DNA of 64,000 nucleotides from assembly GCF_900120175.1 (NCBI RefSeq), contig NZ_FQLF01000002.1, positions 1,178,001 to 1,242,000 of the forward strand, given 5' to 3'. The position numbers were made by a program, and so were the translations under genes. Below the pieces are notes generated by a model. That model was not told the DNA's origin, did not search any database, and saw only the letters and a list, made by a program, of their open reading frames with translations. Below are positions 63,896 to 64,000 of the stretch, piece by piece; position 1 is the first letter of the stretch, and every line of letters starts with the position of its first letter. Source of the stretch: Oceanicoccus sp. KOV_DT_Chl (GTDB taxonomy: Bacteria > Pseudomonadota > Gammaproteobacteria > Pseudomonadales > Dasaniaceae).

Positions 63896-64000
63896 TTACT
63901 TGATAGAAACATCCACTTTATCAACCAGTTCTTGAGACTTACAAGAACTTGGACCCACTAGACCTTTGTTGAAAGGCATTACCGGGTTGTTTGCATCGAA
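63896..64000 (-). CDS. C-terminal end of an unknown gene (cut by window edge)
   Basis: Minus frame from the edge to TAA 63896-63898: FDANNPVMPFNKGLVGPSSC then KSQELVDKVDVSIK. The terminator 12 bases beyond supports it as a real gene end. I do not recognise the family from 34 residues. Confidence 0.6.
   Translation of the reverse strand, partial: FDANNPVMPFNKGLVGPSSCKSQELVDKVDVSIK

Overview
The window reads as chromosome of a mid-GC Gram-negative bacterium, most likely a marine gammaproteobacterium (perhaps Cellvibrionales; this placement is an inference from gene style, not a search). Signs are OmpA-type porin, TonB/ExbBD, two-partner secretion, a VPLPA-type C-terminal sorting tail, REP/RAYT elements, and a run of genes in the same relative order as the E. 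coli ybhS-ybhF-ybhG / clsB-ybhP neighbourhood.

Layout. 1-9 kb: a partial NYN-domain gene, REP-like palindromes, an aldo/keto reductase, a phosphotransferase, a multicopper oxidase, DUF1223, a DUF4382 lipoprotein, a DUF6940-like protein, an OmpA-family porin, and a TetR regulator divergent from a 322-residue protein with an operator-like palindrome over the promoter. 10-10.6 kb: two tandem, structurally matching small RNA genes with their own promoters and terminators. 10.7-15 kb: GFA, MAPEG, DUF2892, a Tat-signal SDR, a short promoter-to-terminator unit and an MFS transporter. 15.2-22.7 kb: a tight nine-gene operon (thermostable-hemolysin family, acyl-adenylate ligase, haem-oxygenase-like iron enzyme, SDR, response regulator, histidine kinase, cupredoxin, FTR1 iron permease, exported protein). 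22.7-29.8 kb: housekeeping-like small genes (VOC, CBS, GGDEF, Kazal-like lipoprotein, MOSC, RluA, MAPEG, DoxX, ABM, GFA, NTF2-like, BLUF).

30.2-36.5 kb: an integron cassette array without an integrase. Five attC sites, all oriented the same way, separate small minus-strand genes (exported charged protein, broken outer-membrane protein, DUF1254 protein, truncated gene, low-molecular-weight phosphatase, ferredoxin-like protein, 40-residue YHYH-type peptide). The R' and R'' boxes match exactly between neighbouring sites for three cassettes. A RAYT transposase element has landed in the array and is flanked by fragments of two genes.

36.9-42.2 kb: an ABC-2 exporter operon (HlyD-like, ATPase, one permease), and divergently a cardiolipin-synthase-like PLD protein with an EEP-family phosphatase. 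42.3-45 kb: a TSP3/PKD-type lipoprotein and a VPLPA-tailed protein. 45.2-63.8 kb, all minus strand: a large surface system, in transcription order TpsB transporter, a ~3,680-residue filamentous-haemagglutinin exoprotein, an ExbB fused to DUF2341/LamG, ExbD, TonB-like protein, porin, coiled-coil periplasmic protein and a small ribbon-helix-helix-like protein. The edge holds a terminator and the end of another gene.

A recurring artefact matters for the annotation: eight places need exactly one extra base in a homopolymer (seven in C/G runs, one in an A run) to restore genes of normal family length. They look like consensus errors rather than real pseudogenes, so those genes are annotated as single CDS with the break noted.
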